From an uncultured Oscillospiraceae bacterium (GTDB lineage: Bacteria > Bacillota > Clostridia > Oscillospirales > Acutalibacteraceae): a stretch of DNA of 5,391 nt. The stretch lies in NCBI GenBank assembly GCA_902461995.1, contig CABQAA010000167.1, positions 1 to 5,391 on the forward strand. Direction: 5' to 3'. Below the pieces are notes generated by a model that was given only the letters and a program-made list of their open reading frames with translations, was not told the DNA's origin and did not search any database. Position 1 is the stretch's first letter. Each line of letters opens with the position of its first letter. A program made the position numbers and the translations under genes. This document shows, one piece after another, positions 1-5,391 of the stretch.

Positions 1-1
1 G

Positions 2-604
2 GCGGTGATCCTCAACCAGAAGTTCCGGGGCCGGCTGCTGGCCAGGGCCGTCTTTTTTCTGCCGGTGATCATTGCCACCGGTGTGGTGCTGGAAATTTTT
101 AATACCGACATCATGGCGGAGCAGCTTCGGGACGGGAGTACCAGCTACATATTGGGCGGCATCGACTTCAAGCTGATTCTGATGCGGATGGATTTACCCG
201 AAACTCTGATTGACCCTATGATCAAATATATCGAGGAAATCTTCAATCTTGTGTGGGGCTGCGGGGTGCAGACGATCCTGTTTATCGCGGGACTCCAGTC
301 GGTTCCGGAACATCTCTATGAAGTCTCCAAAGTGGAAGGCTCGACCGGATGGGAGGATTTCTGGTTTATCACCCTGCCCATGCTGTCCAATATTCTGATT
401 CTGGTGATTGTATACACCATCATCGATTTGTTCACAAAAAACGACAATCCCGTCATGAAACAGGTGTATTCCTTCATGCAGGGAAGTCAGAACTACGATC
501 AAAGCTCGGCGATGCTGTGGGTGTATTTCGCCATCGTGGGCTTGATTATCGGACTGTTCCTGTTCCTGCTGCGGAAATGTCTGCTGCGGCGCTGGGATCA
601 GTAA
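2..604 (+). CDS. Carbohydrate ABC transporter permease, MalF/UgpA type (5' partial)
   Basis: This is the C-terminal ~200 residues of an integral membrane subunit of a CUT1-type sugar importer. The frame is open to the left edge, so the true start lies upstream; the GTG at 5 is internal and falls in the family's LNQKFRGR-like segment. Counting from that codon, hydrophobic segments lie at about 12-32, 81-100, 127-145 and 167-188. The cytoplasmic coupling loop that docks on the ATPase fits the consensus EAA-X3-G-X9-I-X-LP: E106-V-S, G112, I122, L124-P125. The usual AA is replaced by VS, and the loop reads KVEG rather than DGA, which I associate with a clostridial subgroup. The full family length is near 290 residues, so roughly one third is missing. 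The protein ends in a basic RRWDQ tail, and TAA is at 602-604. The second permease follows after 22 bases, consistent with a heterodimeric pore. The substrate cannot be assigned. Confidence 0.93.
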   Translation, partial: AVILNQKFRGRLLARAVFFLPVIIATGVVLEIFNTDIMAEQLRDGSTSYILGGIDFKLILMRMDLPETLIDPMIKYIEEIFNLVWGCGVQTILFIAGLQSVPEHLYEVSKVEGSTGWEDFWFITLPMLSNILILVIVYTIIDLFTKNDNPVMKQVYSFMQGSQNYDQSSAMLWVYFAIVGLIIGLFLFLLRKCLLRRWDQ

Positions 605-605
605 C

Positions 606-617
606 GGGGAGAGGGGG
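606..617 (+). promoter_or_regulatory. Ribosome binding site for the second permease
   Basis: A purine-rich run, GGGGAGAGGGGG (606-617), ends nine bases before the ATG at 627. It is GA-rich rather than a perfect AGGAGG, but it lies immediately after the upstream stop and supports translation from 627. A second in-frame ATG at 678 has only a weaker GGAG-like run before it. Confidence 0.55.
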
Positions 618-626
618 ACTATCGTC

Positions 627-1625
627 ATGAACGCGATCAATCGGCGCATCGATCTGCGAAGCCGCGGAGAATCGGCCATGGAATTCGTCAAGAAGCGCAA
701 ACTCGGCCGGTTTGTCTATGCGCTCTTCCGGCTCCTGTTTCTTTTCTCGGTCAGCTATATCATTCTCTTCCCACTGTTTTACATGATCAGCAATTCGCTC
801 AAAACCGCGTCTCAGGTCATCAATCCGAGCGTGGTCTGGATTCCGACGAGCGTGACGCTTGAAAATTTCAAAACCGCGGCTGCGGCGATGAAATACGCCA
901 ATTCCTTCCTCGTTTCGGTGGAGGTGGGGGTGGTCAGCGCCCTGCTCCAGGTGGTGGTCTGTTCCTTTGTTGCCTACGGGTTTGCCCGCTTTAAGTTCAA
1001 AGGGAACAGCCTGCTGTTCGGCCTTGTGATGCTGACGGTGATTGTGCCGCCCCAGGCGATCGTCATCCCCTCATATATCAATTTCTCCAATATGGATTTT
1101 CTGGGAATTGTGCATGCCGTCTCCGCCATGGCGGGAAGCGACTTCCGCATCAATATCCTCAATACGCCGTTCGTCTTTTATCTGCCGTCCCTCTTTGGTG
1201 TGGGGATCCGATCGGGCCTGTTCATTTTCATCTATCGGCAGTTTTTTAAAGGTCTGCCGAAAGAGCTGGAAGAAGCCGCCTGGATCGACGGGGCGGGACC
1301 GTTTAAAACCTATCTGAAGATTGTGATGCCGCTTTCGGGTGTGGCGGTTCTGACGGTGGTCATCTTCTCCATTGTCTGGCACTGGAACGATTACTACCTC
1401 TCTGCCATGTACATGTCCGAAAATTTCCCGCTGGCGGTCAGTTTGGCACAGATCCGCAACGGCCTGCAGATGACGACGGGCTATGGCACCGACGCCAATC
1501 CCGTGGTGGTCCGCAATATTCTGATGGCGGGGTGCCTGATGTTCATCACCCCCATCCTGCTGCTCTATCTGGTGCTGCAAAAATGGTTCATTCGAGGCAT
1601 TGAGACGGTGGGAATCGTCGGATGA
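627..1625 (+). CDS. Carbohydrate ABC transporter permease, MalG/UgpE type
   Basis: This is the second membrane subunit of the CUT1 importer, 332 residues, slightly longer than the usual 270-300. Six hydrophobic segments are visible at about 30-53, 92-117, 128-148, 180-205, 236-258 and 298-320. The EAA loop is canonical: E216-A-A-W-I-D-G222 with I232 and M234-P235 (EAA-X3-G-X9-I-X-LP with one L-to-M change). The C-terminus ends in a GIETVGIVG-like tail typical of this subunit. The ATG at 627 gives a basic 17-residue leader before a second ATG at 678 (MEFVKKRK). I chose 627 for its ribosome binding site and its short distance from the upstream stop, but 678 is possible. A loop of roughly 20 residues around 161-180 precedes the fourth membrane segment and is longer than in classical MalG. 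The protein should pair with the upstream permease and receive substrate from the downstream lipoprotein. No ATPase subunit is encoded in the window. Confidence 0.95.
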   Translation: MNAINRRIDLRSRGESAMEFVKKRKLGRFVYALFRLLFLFSVSYIILFPLFYMISNSLKTASQVINPSVVWIPTSVTLENFKTAAAAMKYANSFLVSVEVGVVSALLQVVVCSFVAYGFARFKFKGNSLLFGLVMLTVIVPPQAIVIPSYINFSNMDFLGIVHAVSAMAGSDFRINILNTPFVFYLPSLFGVGIRSGLFIFIYRQFFKGLPKELEEAAWIDGAGPFKTYLKIVMPLSGVAVLTVVIFSIVWHWNDYYLSAMYMSENFPLAVSLAQIRNGLQMTTGYGTDANPVVVRNILMAGCLMFITPILLLYLVLQKWFIRGIETVGIVG

Positions 1626-1629
1626 ACCA

Positions 1630-1664
1630 TTGACAATATCCGCATATCCGCAACCATGTCATGT
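1630..1664 (+). promoter_or_regulatory. Candidate internal promoter/operator: TTGACA box plus two tandem repeats
   Basis: The 61-base gap before the binding-protein gene contains a perfect -35-like TTGACA at 1630-1635. It is followed by a perfect tandem octamer, ATATCCGC twice (1636-1651), and then a tandem pentamer, CATGT twice (1655-1664). The best -10 at usable spacing is poor: AACCAT at 1652-1657 matches three of six TATAAT positions after a 16-base spacer. Internal promoters that raise receptor expression above permease expression are known in sugar importer operons, but here the -10 is weak and the repeats match no operator I can name. The TTGACA begins only five bases after the upstream stop codon, so it is not explained by coding. 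No hairpin resembling a terminator is seen. Confidence 0.25.
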
Positions 1665-1666
1665 TT

Positions 1667-1677
1667 AAAGGAGGAGG
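1667..1677 (+). promoter_or_regulatory. Strong ribosome binding site for the binding protein
   Basis: AAAGGAGGAGG at 1667-1677 is a near-ideal Shine-Dalgarno sequence ending nine bases before the ATG at 1687. It is the clearest such site on the permease/receptor side of the operon and fits the high expression usual for a solute receptor. It also settles the start at 1687 over the earlier out-of-frame ATGs at 1656 and 1661. Confidence 0.85.
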
Positions 1678-1686
1678 CAAGCCATC

Positions 1687-3201
1687 ATGTCAAACGTCAC
1701 CCAAAAGAGCTTTGTTCGCTGGTTGTCGCTGCTGGCGGTGCTGGTGCTGTGTCTGGCCAGCTTCGCAGGCTGCGGCGGCAATGTGGATCCGGCTTCGGAA
1801 ACATCGTCGGATGGGACGACCACGGATCCGGGGACCGATCCCTCCGGTTCCGAAGATACCACGGATCCGGGGACCGATCCCACGAATCCCGATGAATCCG
1901 GCGGGGATATTCTCCGCCCCACCGGGAGCGGCGGAACGACGACGAATACGACATTGCCGCAGCCGACCGTTCCCCCGACCCCTGCCTATGATTTTCTGGC
2001 GAATTTCCCGAAAGAGCTGAGCGGAACGACCATCAAATTCCTGACCTGGTTTGCACCCGACGCTGTCCTGCAACAGCAGATCGCGGACTTCACCGAAAAA
2101 ACGGGCGTTAAGGTCAGCGTTGTGCAGACCACATGGGGAAACTATCCTCTCAAACTCGCCAGCATGGTGGGCAGCAACTCGTCCCCGGACGTGGCGTCCA
2201 TTCAGCCCGACTGGTGGCCGTCCCTGATCGTGAAAAACTACTTTCAGGAGATCAGCGTCGGCAACTTCGATCTGGCCAACGATCCCGCCTATGATCTGGA
2301 CAGCATGAACCTCTGCTCCTGGGGCGGCAAATATTACGGCGTTTCGATCAAGAATAGCACCTGGTGCAACGCCATGCACGTGATCCTGTACAACAAGACA
2401 CTTTTCCGGCGCGAGAATCTGGAAACGCCGACCGAGCTTTGGGTGAAAGATGACTGGAACTGGGATACCTATCTGAAAGCCGCCAAGGCCCTCACCAAGA
2501 CCAAGGACGGCGTCAAGCACTATGGCACCGCGGTTGCCCCGGTATCGTATATGCTCTCGGCCGGGACCGATTTCGTCAAATTCCAGACGACCGGCAACAC
2601 CACCAAGATCGTGAACAATCTGAGCGATCCTCAGCTGGAAAAAGCGTGGAAGTTCTACATCCAGACCCGGAACCGGGACTATGTGGAACCGCTGAGCAGC
2701 TCCTGGGATGACTTCCTGAAAGGCACGATCGCCATGGTCGATCAGGAAGACTACTACCTGCTCAACGGCAGCGATCTGTCCAAGATGACCGATGAATGGG
2801 GCGCCGTGCCCTTCCCGTCCCCGAAGGGTCAGGAAATGACGCTGGCGTCCTCCGTCAAAATCTGGGGTATCCCCACGGGATCGAAAAAGGGTCCGGCGGC
2901 CTCCTATTTCATCCGGTATTTTCTCGATCCGAACACCGAACCGCCCGATGATCCCGCGCATCCAGAAAAGAACAAGTTTATCAGCGATGAGGCGAAAGAT
3001 GTCTTTGAGCGGCTCTGCGCGATCAAAAAGAACGCGCTGCTGTCTCTGGGCGTTCTCAGCTACAACACCGACAGCGATTTCTGGAGCCTGTTTACCGATG
3101 TGGCTTACGGAGAATACGACCAGGTCAGCACCAATCTGAGATCGTATGACAATAAGGTGAACAGCATCATCAAGAACATTGAAGATGCTATGCCGAAATA
3201 A
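1687..3201 (+). CDS. Extracellular sugar-binding lipoprotein (ABC solute-binding protein, family 1)
   Basis: This 504-residue receptor is anchored to the outer face of the membrane and should capture oligosaccharide for the two upstream permeases. Residues 1-28 form a lipoprotein signal peptide: K7/R11, a Leu/Val/Ala-rich core, and the lipobox F-A-G-C with the acylated cysteine at C29. The Phe at -3 is slightly unusual. Residues 30 to about 105 are a low-complexity tether rich in Thr, Asp, Pro, Gly and Ser with an exact internal repeat. The binding domain follows from about 110, opening with TIKFLTWFAP and a helix ending in FTEKTGVKV, the usual first strand and helix of family 1 receptors. 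PDVASIQPDWWPSL is the typical 'PDV-aromatic' segment near the cleft, and later Trp/Tyr-rich stretches could stack on sugar rings. The domain of about 390 residues is normal length; the tether makes the whole protein long. TAA is at 3199-3201. The position after both permeases is less common than receptor-first order. Substrate is unknown. Confidence 0.95.
   Translation: MSNVTQKSFVRWLSLLAVLVLCLASFAGCGGNVDPASETSSDGTTTDPGTDPSGSEDTTDPGTDPTNPDESGGDILRPTGSGGTTTNTTLPQPTVPPTPAYDFLANFPKELSGTTIKFLTWFAPDAVLQQQIADFTEKTGVKVSVVQTTWGNYPLKLASMVGSNSSPDVASIQPDWWPSLIVKNYFQEISVGNFDLANDPAYDLDSMNLCSWGGKYYGVSIKNSTWCNAMHVILYNKTLFRRENLETPTELWVKDDWNWDTYLKAAKALTKTKDGVKHYGTAVAPVSYMLSAGTDFVKFQTTGNTTKIVNNLSDPQLEKAWKFYIQTRNRDYVEPLSSSWDDFLKGTIAMVDQEDYYLLNGSDLSKMTDEWGAVPFPSPKGQEMTLASSVKIWGIPTGSKKGPAASYFIRYFLDPNTEPPDDPAHPEKNKFISDEAKDVFERLCAIKKNALLSLGVLSYNTDSDFWSLFTDVAYGEYDQVSTNLRSYDNKVNSIIKNIEDAMPK
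1819..1881 (+). repeat. Two exact 24-bp direct repeats in the lipoprotein tether
   Basis: Positions 1819-1842 and 1858-1881 are identical over 24 bases and lie 39 bases (13 codons) apart, start to start. Both are in frame and encode the octapeptide TTDPGTDP at residues 45-52 and 58-65. Identity reaches the wobble positions, which suggests a recent in-frame duplication by slippage rather than convergence on the same residues. The intervening codons encode a Ser/Gly/Glu spacer. The tether is probably disordered and able to vary in length. Confidence 0.85.
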
Positions 3202-3210
3202 GTTACAAAA

Positions 3211-3218
3211 AAGGAGGG
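3211..3218 (+). promoter_or_regulatory. Ribosome binding site deciding the TTG start
   Basis: AAGGAGGG at 3211-3218 contains a full AGGAGG core with seven bases between GGAGG and the TTG at 3225-3227. No in-frame ATG or GTG with a comparable site lies near the signal peptide. The site therefore fixes the start of the secreted protein on the rare TTG codon. Confidence 0.85.
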
Positions 3219-3224
3219 TTTATT

Positions 3225-5391
3225 TTGAAGAAAGCACTATCCTGTTTGCTGACCATCGCGCTGCTTTTTACCGTTATGGCACCCGGCCTGTTTCTGCAGG
3301 CGCAGGAAACGGGGGCGGGACTGTATGACAAGGTGCTCGAGGAAGAGGGCTTCATCTACGGGGTCAACCTCCCTTGGATCACCCAGGCGGACGACGGCAG
3401 CACCTGGGCGGCCAACGCTGTCACGGGCGCGCCATCCTCTTTTGACGAAGCCCAACTGGAAGCGGTTTTGCGGGATATCAAGGCCATCGGCTTCACCGGT
3501 GTCCGAATCCAGCTGTTCCGCGGCCTGCAGGGCCTGACTCTCGATGGGGACGGCTTGGTGTCCGGCCTTGGCGAGGATATGAAAGCCAATCTGGAAATCC
3601 TGCTGAAAACGGCAAAGGAGCTGAAACTCCATCTGGCGTTTGTTCTGCTGCCCGGTGTGGCTGAAGCCGCTTATGCCAAAGGAAAAACCACATACGACAA
3701 ATTGTCGCAGATCATCGTGAACCCCGACATCTATCTGGAAAACGTTGTGACGCCTGTCAGCGAGATTCTGTCCGCTTATCCGGATGTGGTGCTGTCGGTG
3801 GATGTCCTCTCCAATCCGGAGGATGAAATCTACAACATCGGCGAGATCTACGGCACCACGTGGGATGTGGTCCGGAACTTTATCAAAGCGAATGCCGAAA
3901 CAGTCAAAAAAGCGCTGCCGAACGTCCCGGTGATGGCGTCCTCTGCTGACCGCGATCAGGCGGCGGTGAAGGCCGGCCTTCTGAACAACCTGGGGCTGGA
4001 TATCGTCGGCGTGACGAATTACAGCGATTCCGGCAGCGTCACCCCGGCCAAAGATTTCCATTCCCCGAGCCCGCTCTGGGTGGTGGATATGGGCGTCGAA
4101 ACCGACGATAATCTTCTGCCCGATTTTCTGTCTCAGACCACCCAGAAGCTCTATGACAACGCCAAAGCCGGCGGTTACCGCGCCGCGTTCTTTGCGCAGT
4201 ACGGAGACAAGGCGCTGGGGAAGGTGTCTGCGAACTCACTGCTCGATGAAAACGGCGCTATGCGCACTGCCTGTACCTCGATCCACTTCCAGATCATCGA
4301 TCACGCCGTCGAACGGGCTGGAACCGAAGTGGAAGAAGACAATCGCCCGGATAAACCGGTGTTCCTGAACATCGAGTCGACCAACGGCCTTAAATGGTTC
4401 GGCAACCGGGATGCCGTCAGCTATAAGCTCGAACGCTCCTCCGACGGTACCACCTGGAACACAGTGGCGGATCTGGACGCCAACACGGTCGATCCGGCTT
4501 CCAGCTTCTTAATCTCCTACAGCGATGTGTCTGCCGAGGTCAATCATTTCTACTATTACCGTGTCACGGCCAAAACCCTGGGCGGTGGCGAAGTCGTTTC
4601 CGACCCGACCGATCCGCTGTACGTCCCGCAGCTCGTCTGCGATCCGGAGGACAACATCATCCCGGATTACGGCTTCGAGTCGGGCAAGCTCGACCGCGAT
4701 CTGTGGTACTTCAACGATAGCGATCAGGAATTTTGGGAGAGCGGCCTTGTCACCGGCACGCCTGAGGACGGCAGCGTCTATTCCGGCACCCATGCCTATA
4801 AGCTGCACCCGACCATGGGCTGGAACCAGATGTTTATGCTGTTCAACCACGCTGCCGACGAAGAGAATCCGGACGGCATCCGCCTGCTGGAGCCCGGCAA
4901 GCGCTATACCTTCACCATGTACTATAAGATAACCGACGGCACCGCCTTGTCGGAGAATCCCTGGATTGGCTTTATGGAATCGGTGGACGGCAACTGGCTG
5001 CATCCCGCCACCGGAGTCGCCAACGAATACATGACCTCCATGATCCCGGACGGCGAATGGCATCCGTATACCTTCACCTTTACCGCGACCTCGAATGAAT
5101 ACCTCCTGGTCGTGCGCAACGCCAAAGGAACCATCATCACATTGGACGATCTCTATCTCTTCGAAGCCCCGGCTATTCCCACGGCGCCCAAAATGGCGAG
5201 CGCAAACGCACAGTCCTATAACGCGCTGAGCGAAGAGGACGGCAACGTCTACGATGACGGCGGCTTTGAGAGCGGCGACCTGACCAAAAACGGCTACTGG
5301 TCCGACAACGGATATTATGATGATATCCTTGTCAGTAAAACGGACGACGCCGATGCCGTCTATGAAGGCAACTACGGCATCAAATTCGTAA
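3225..5391 (+). CDS. Secreted multidomain GH-A-like TIM-barrel protein with FN3 and CBM-like domains (3' partial)
   Basis: An open frame of 722 codons runs off the right edge without a stop. It starts at TTG 3225 behind a strong ribosome binding site. Residues 1-26 are a Sec signal peptide (MKKA, hydrophobic core, likely cleavage after LQA26). Residues about 43-370 look like a clan GH-A (GH5-like) barrel: FIYGVNLPW at 43-51; GFTGVRIQLF around R94; LHLAFVLLPG at 135-144 (strand 3); VDVLSNPEDE around N197 (strand 4); VTNYSDSG around Y266 (strand 6); LWVVDMGVE around D288 (strand 7); YRAAFFAQYG at 318-327 (strand 8). The NEP acid/base motif reads SNP and the strand-7 nucleophile Glu reads Asp, so activity is doubtful. 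Residues about 376-468 are FN3-like (SYKLERSSDG, YYYRVTAKT). About 477-648 is a jelly-roll CBM4/9-like domain, from GFESG at 483 to DDLYLFE at 641. A second copy begins near 674. The gene follows the receptor gene by 23 bases, suggesting a role in the same sugar pathway. Family and substrate are uncertain. Confidence 0.88.
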   Translation, partial: MKKALSCLLTIALLFTVMAPGLFLQAQETGAGLYDKVLEEEGFIYGVNLPWITQADDGSTWAANAVTGAPSSFDEAQLEAVLRDIKAIGFTGVRIQLFRGLQGLTLDGDGLVSGLGEDMKANLEILLKTAKELKLHLAFVLLPGVAEAAYAKGKTTYDKLSQIIVNPDIYLENVVTPVSEILSAYPDVVLSVDVLSNPEDEIYNIGEIYGTTWDVVRNFIKANAETVKKALPNVPVMASSADRDQAAVKAGLLNNLGLDIVGVTNYSDSGSVTPAKDFHSPSPLWVVDMGVETDDNLLPDFLSQTTQKLYDNAKAGGYRAAFFAQYGDKALGKVSANSLLDENGAMRTACTSIHFQIIDHAVERAGTEVEEDNRPDKPVFLNIESTNGLKWFGNRDAVSYKLERSSDGTTWNTVADLDANTVDPASSFLISYSDVSAEVNHFYYYRVTAKTLGGGEVVSDPTDPLYVPQLVCDPEDNIIPDYGFESGKLDRDLWYFNDSDQEFWESGLVTGTPEDGSVYSGTHAYKLHPTMGWNQMFMLFNHAADEENPDGIRLLEPGKRYTFTMYYKITDGTALSENPWIGFMESVDGNWLHPATGVANEYMTSMIPDGEWHPYTFTFTATSNEYLLVVRNAKGTIITLDDLYLFEAPAIPTAPKMASANAQSYNALSEEDGNVYDDGGFESGDLTKNGYWSDNGYYDDILVSKTDDADAVYEGNYGIKFV

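Noticed and set aside
1071..1580. 169-codon minus-strand frame, with similar ones at 194-700 and 4509-5063
   Set aside because: All are antisense shadows of confidently identified plus-strand genes, and their His/Arg/Gln-rich translations have no recognisable domain.
1784..1869. Cluster of GGATCC hexamers
   Set aside because: These arise from repeated Asp-Pro codons (GAT CC) in the low-complexity tether and need no separate explanation.
1656..2020. Plus-strand frames starting at ATG 1656 and 1661 before the receptor gene
   Set aside because: They are out of frame with the receptor. The ribosome binding site lies downstream of their starts, and their Arg/Pro-rich repeats are only the tether's 24-bp repeat read in another frame.
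1690..2961. 423-codon open frame on the minus strand
   Set aside because: It lies wholly antisense to the binding-protein gene, which has a signal peptide, lipobox, family signatures and a strong ribosome binding site. The antisense translation is rich in Arg, Gly and Ile with no domain pattern, as expected when the sense codons end mostly in G or C.
3202..3224. Possible terminator between receptor and secreted-protein genes
   Set aside because: The 23-base gap has an A-run and a Shine-Dalgarno sequence but no inverted repeat able to form a terminator stem.
3231..3251. Possible lipobox (ALSC) at residues 4-7 of the secreted protein
   Set aside because: The cysteine is too close to the N-terminus for a lipoprotein signal peptide; the hydrophobic core comes after it, with a normal Sec cleavage site near residue 26.
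3237..4061. 274-codon open frame on the minus strand
   Set aside because: It is antisense to the barrel domain of the secreted protein. Its sequence is rich in His, Gln and Arg without recognisable motifs, and the plus-strand frame continues across it with signal peptide and fold signatures.

Overview
The window holds four consecutive plus-strand genes that read as one operon for taking up and binding an extracellular carbohydrate. The first and last genes run off the window edges. Several things point to a Gram-positive anaerobe of the Bacillota, probably Clostridia such as an Oscillospirales relative from a gut, rumen or digester community. These are strong AGGAGG-type ribosome binding sites, a TTG start, a Sec/lipobox lipoprotein as the solute receptor, and transporter sequences of a style I associate with clostridial CUT1 importers. 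Base composition is moderately GC-rich by eye, so it is not a low-GC Clostridium. No taxonomic marker is present, so this placement is inference.

Layout: 2-604 is the C-terminal part of a MalF/UgpA-type permease. 627-1625 is a complete MalG/UgpE-type permease. 1626-1686 is a short gap holding a TTGACA box, two small tandem repeats and a strong ribosome binding site. 1687-3201 is a complete sugar-binding lipoprotein with a long Thr/Asp/Pro/Gly-rich tether. 3225-5391 is a large secreted protein, open at its 3' end. It has a signal peptide, a clan GH-A-like TIM barrel, a fibronectin-III-like domain and one complete plus one truncated carbohydrate-binding-module-like domain. Gaps between genes are 22, 61 and 23 bases and none contains a terminator-like hairpin, so co-transcription is likely. 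No stretch over 300 bases lacks a gene.

How the genes fit together: the secreted multidomain protein would bind or process a polysaccharide outside the cell. The lipoprotein would capture released oligosaccharides, and the two permeases would carry them in using an ATPase encoded elsewhere (none is in the window). The substrate cannot be read from the sequence.

The observation most worth checking is that the barrel keeps the GH-A fold signature while the residues expected at its catalytic positions look replaced: the NEP acid/base motif reads SNP, the strand-7 nucleophile Glu reads Asp, and the strand-6 His reads Asn. It may therefore be a binding pseudoenzyme, or an enzyme with changed chemistry. 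I found no mobile element, CRISPR array or RNA gene, and no clear sign of an entirely new kind of system.
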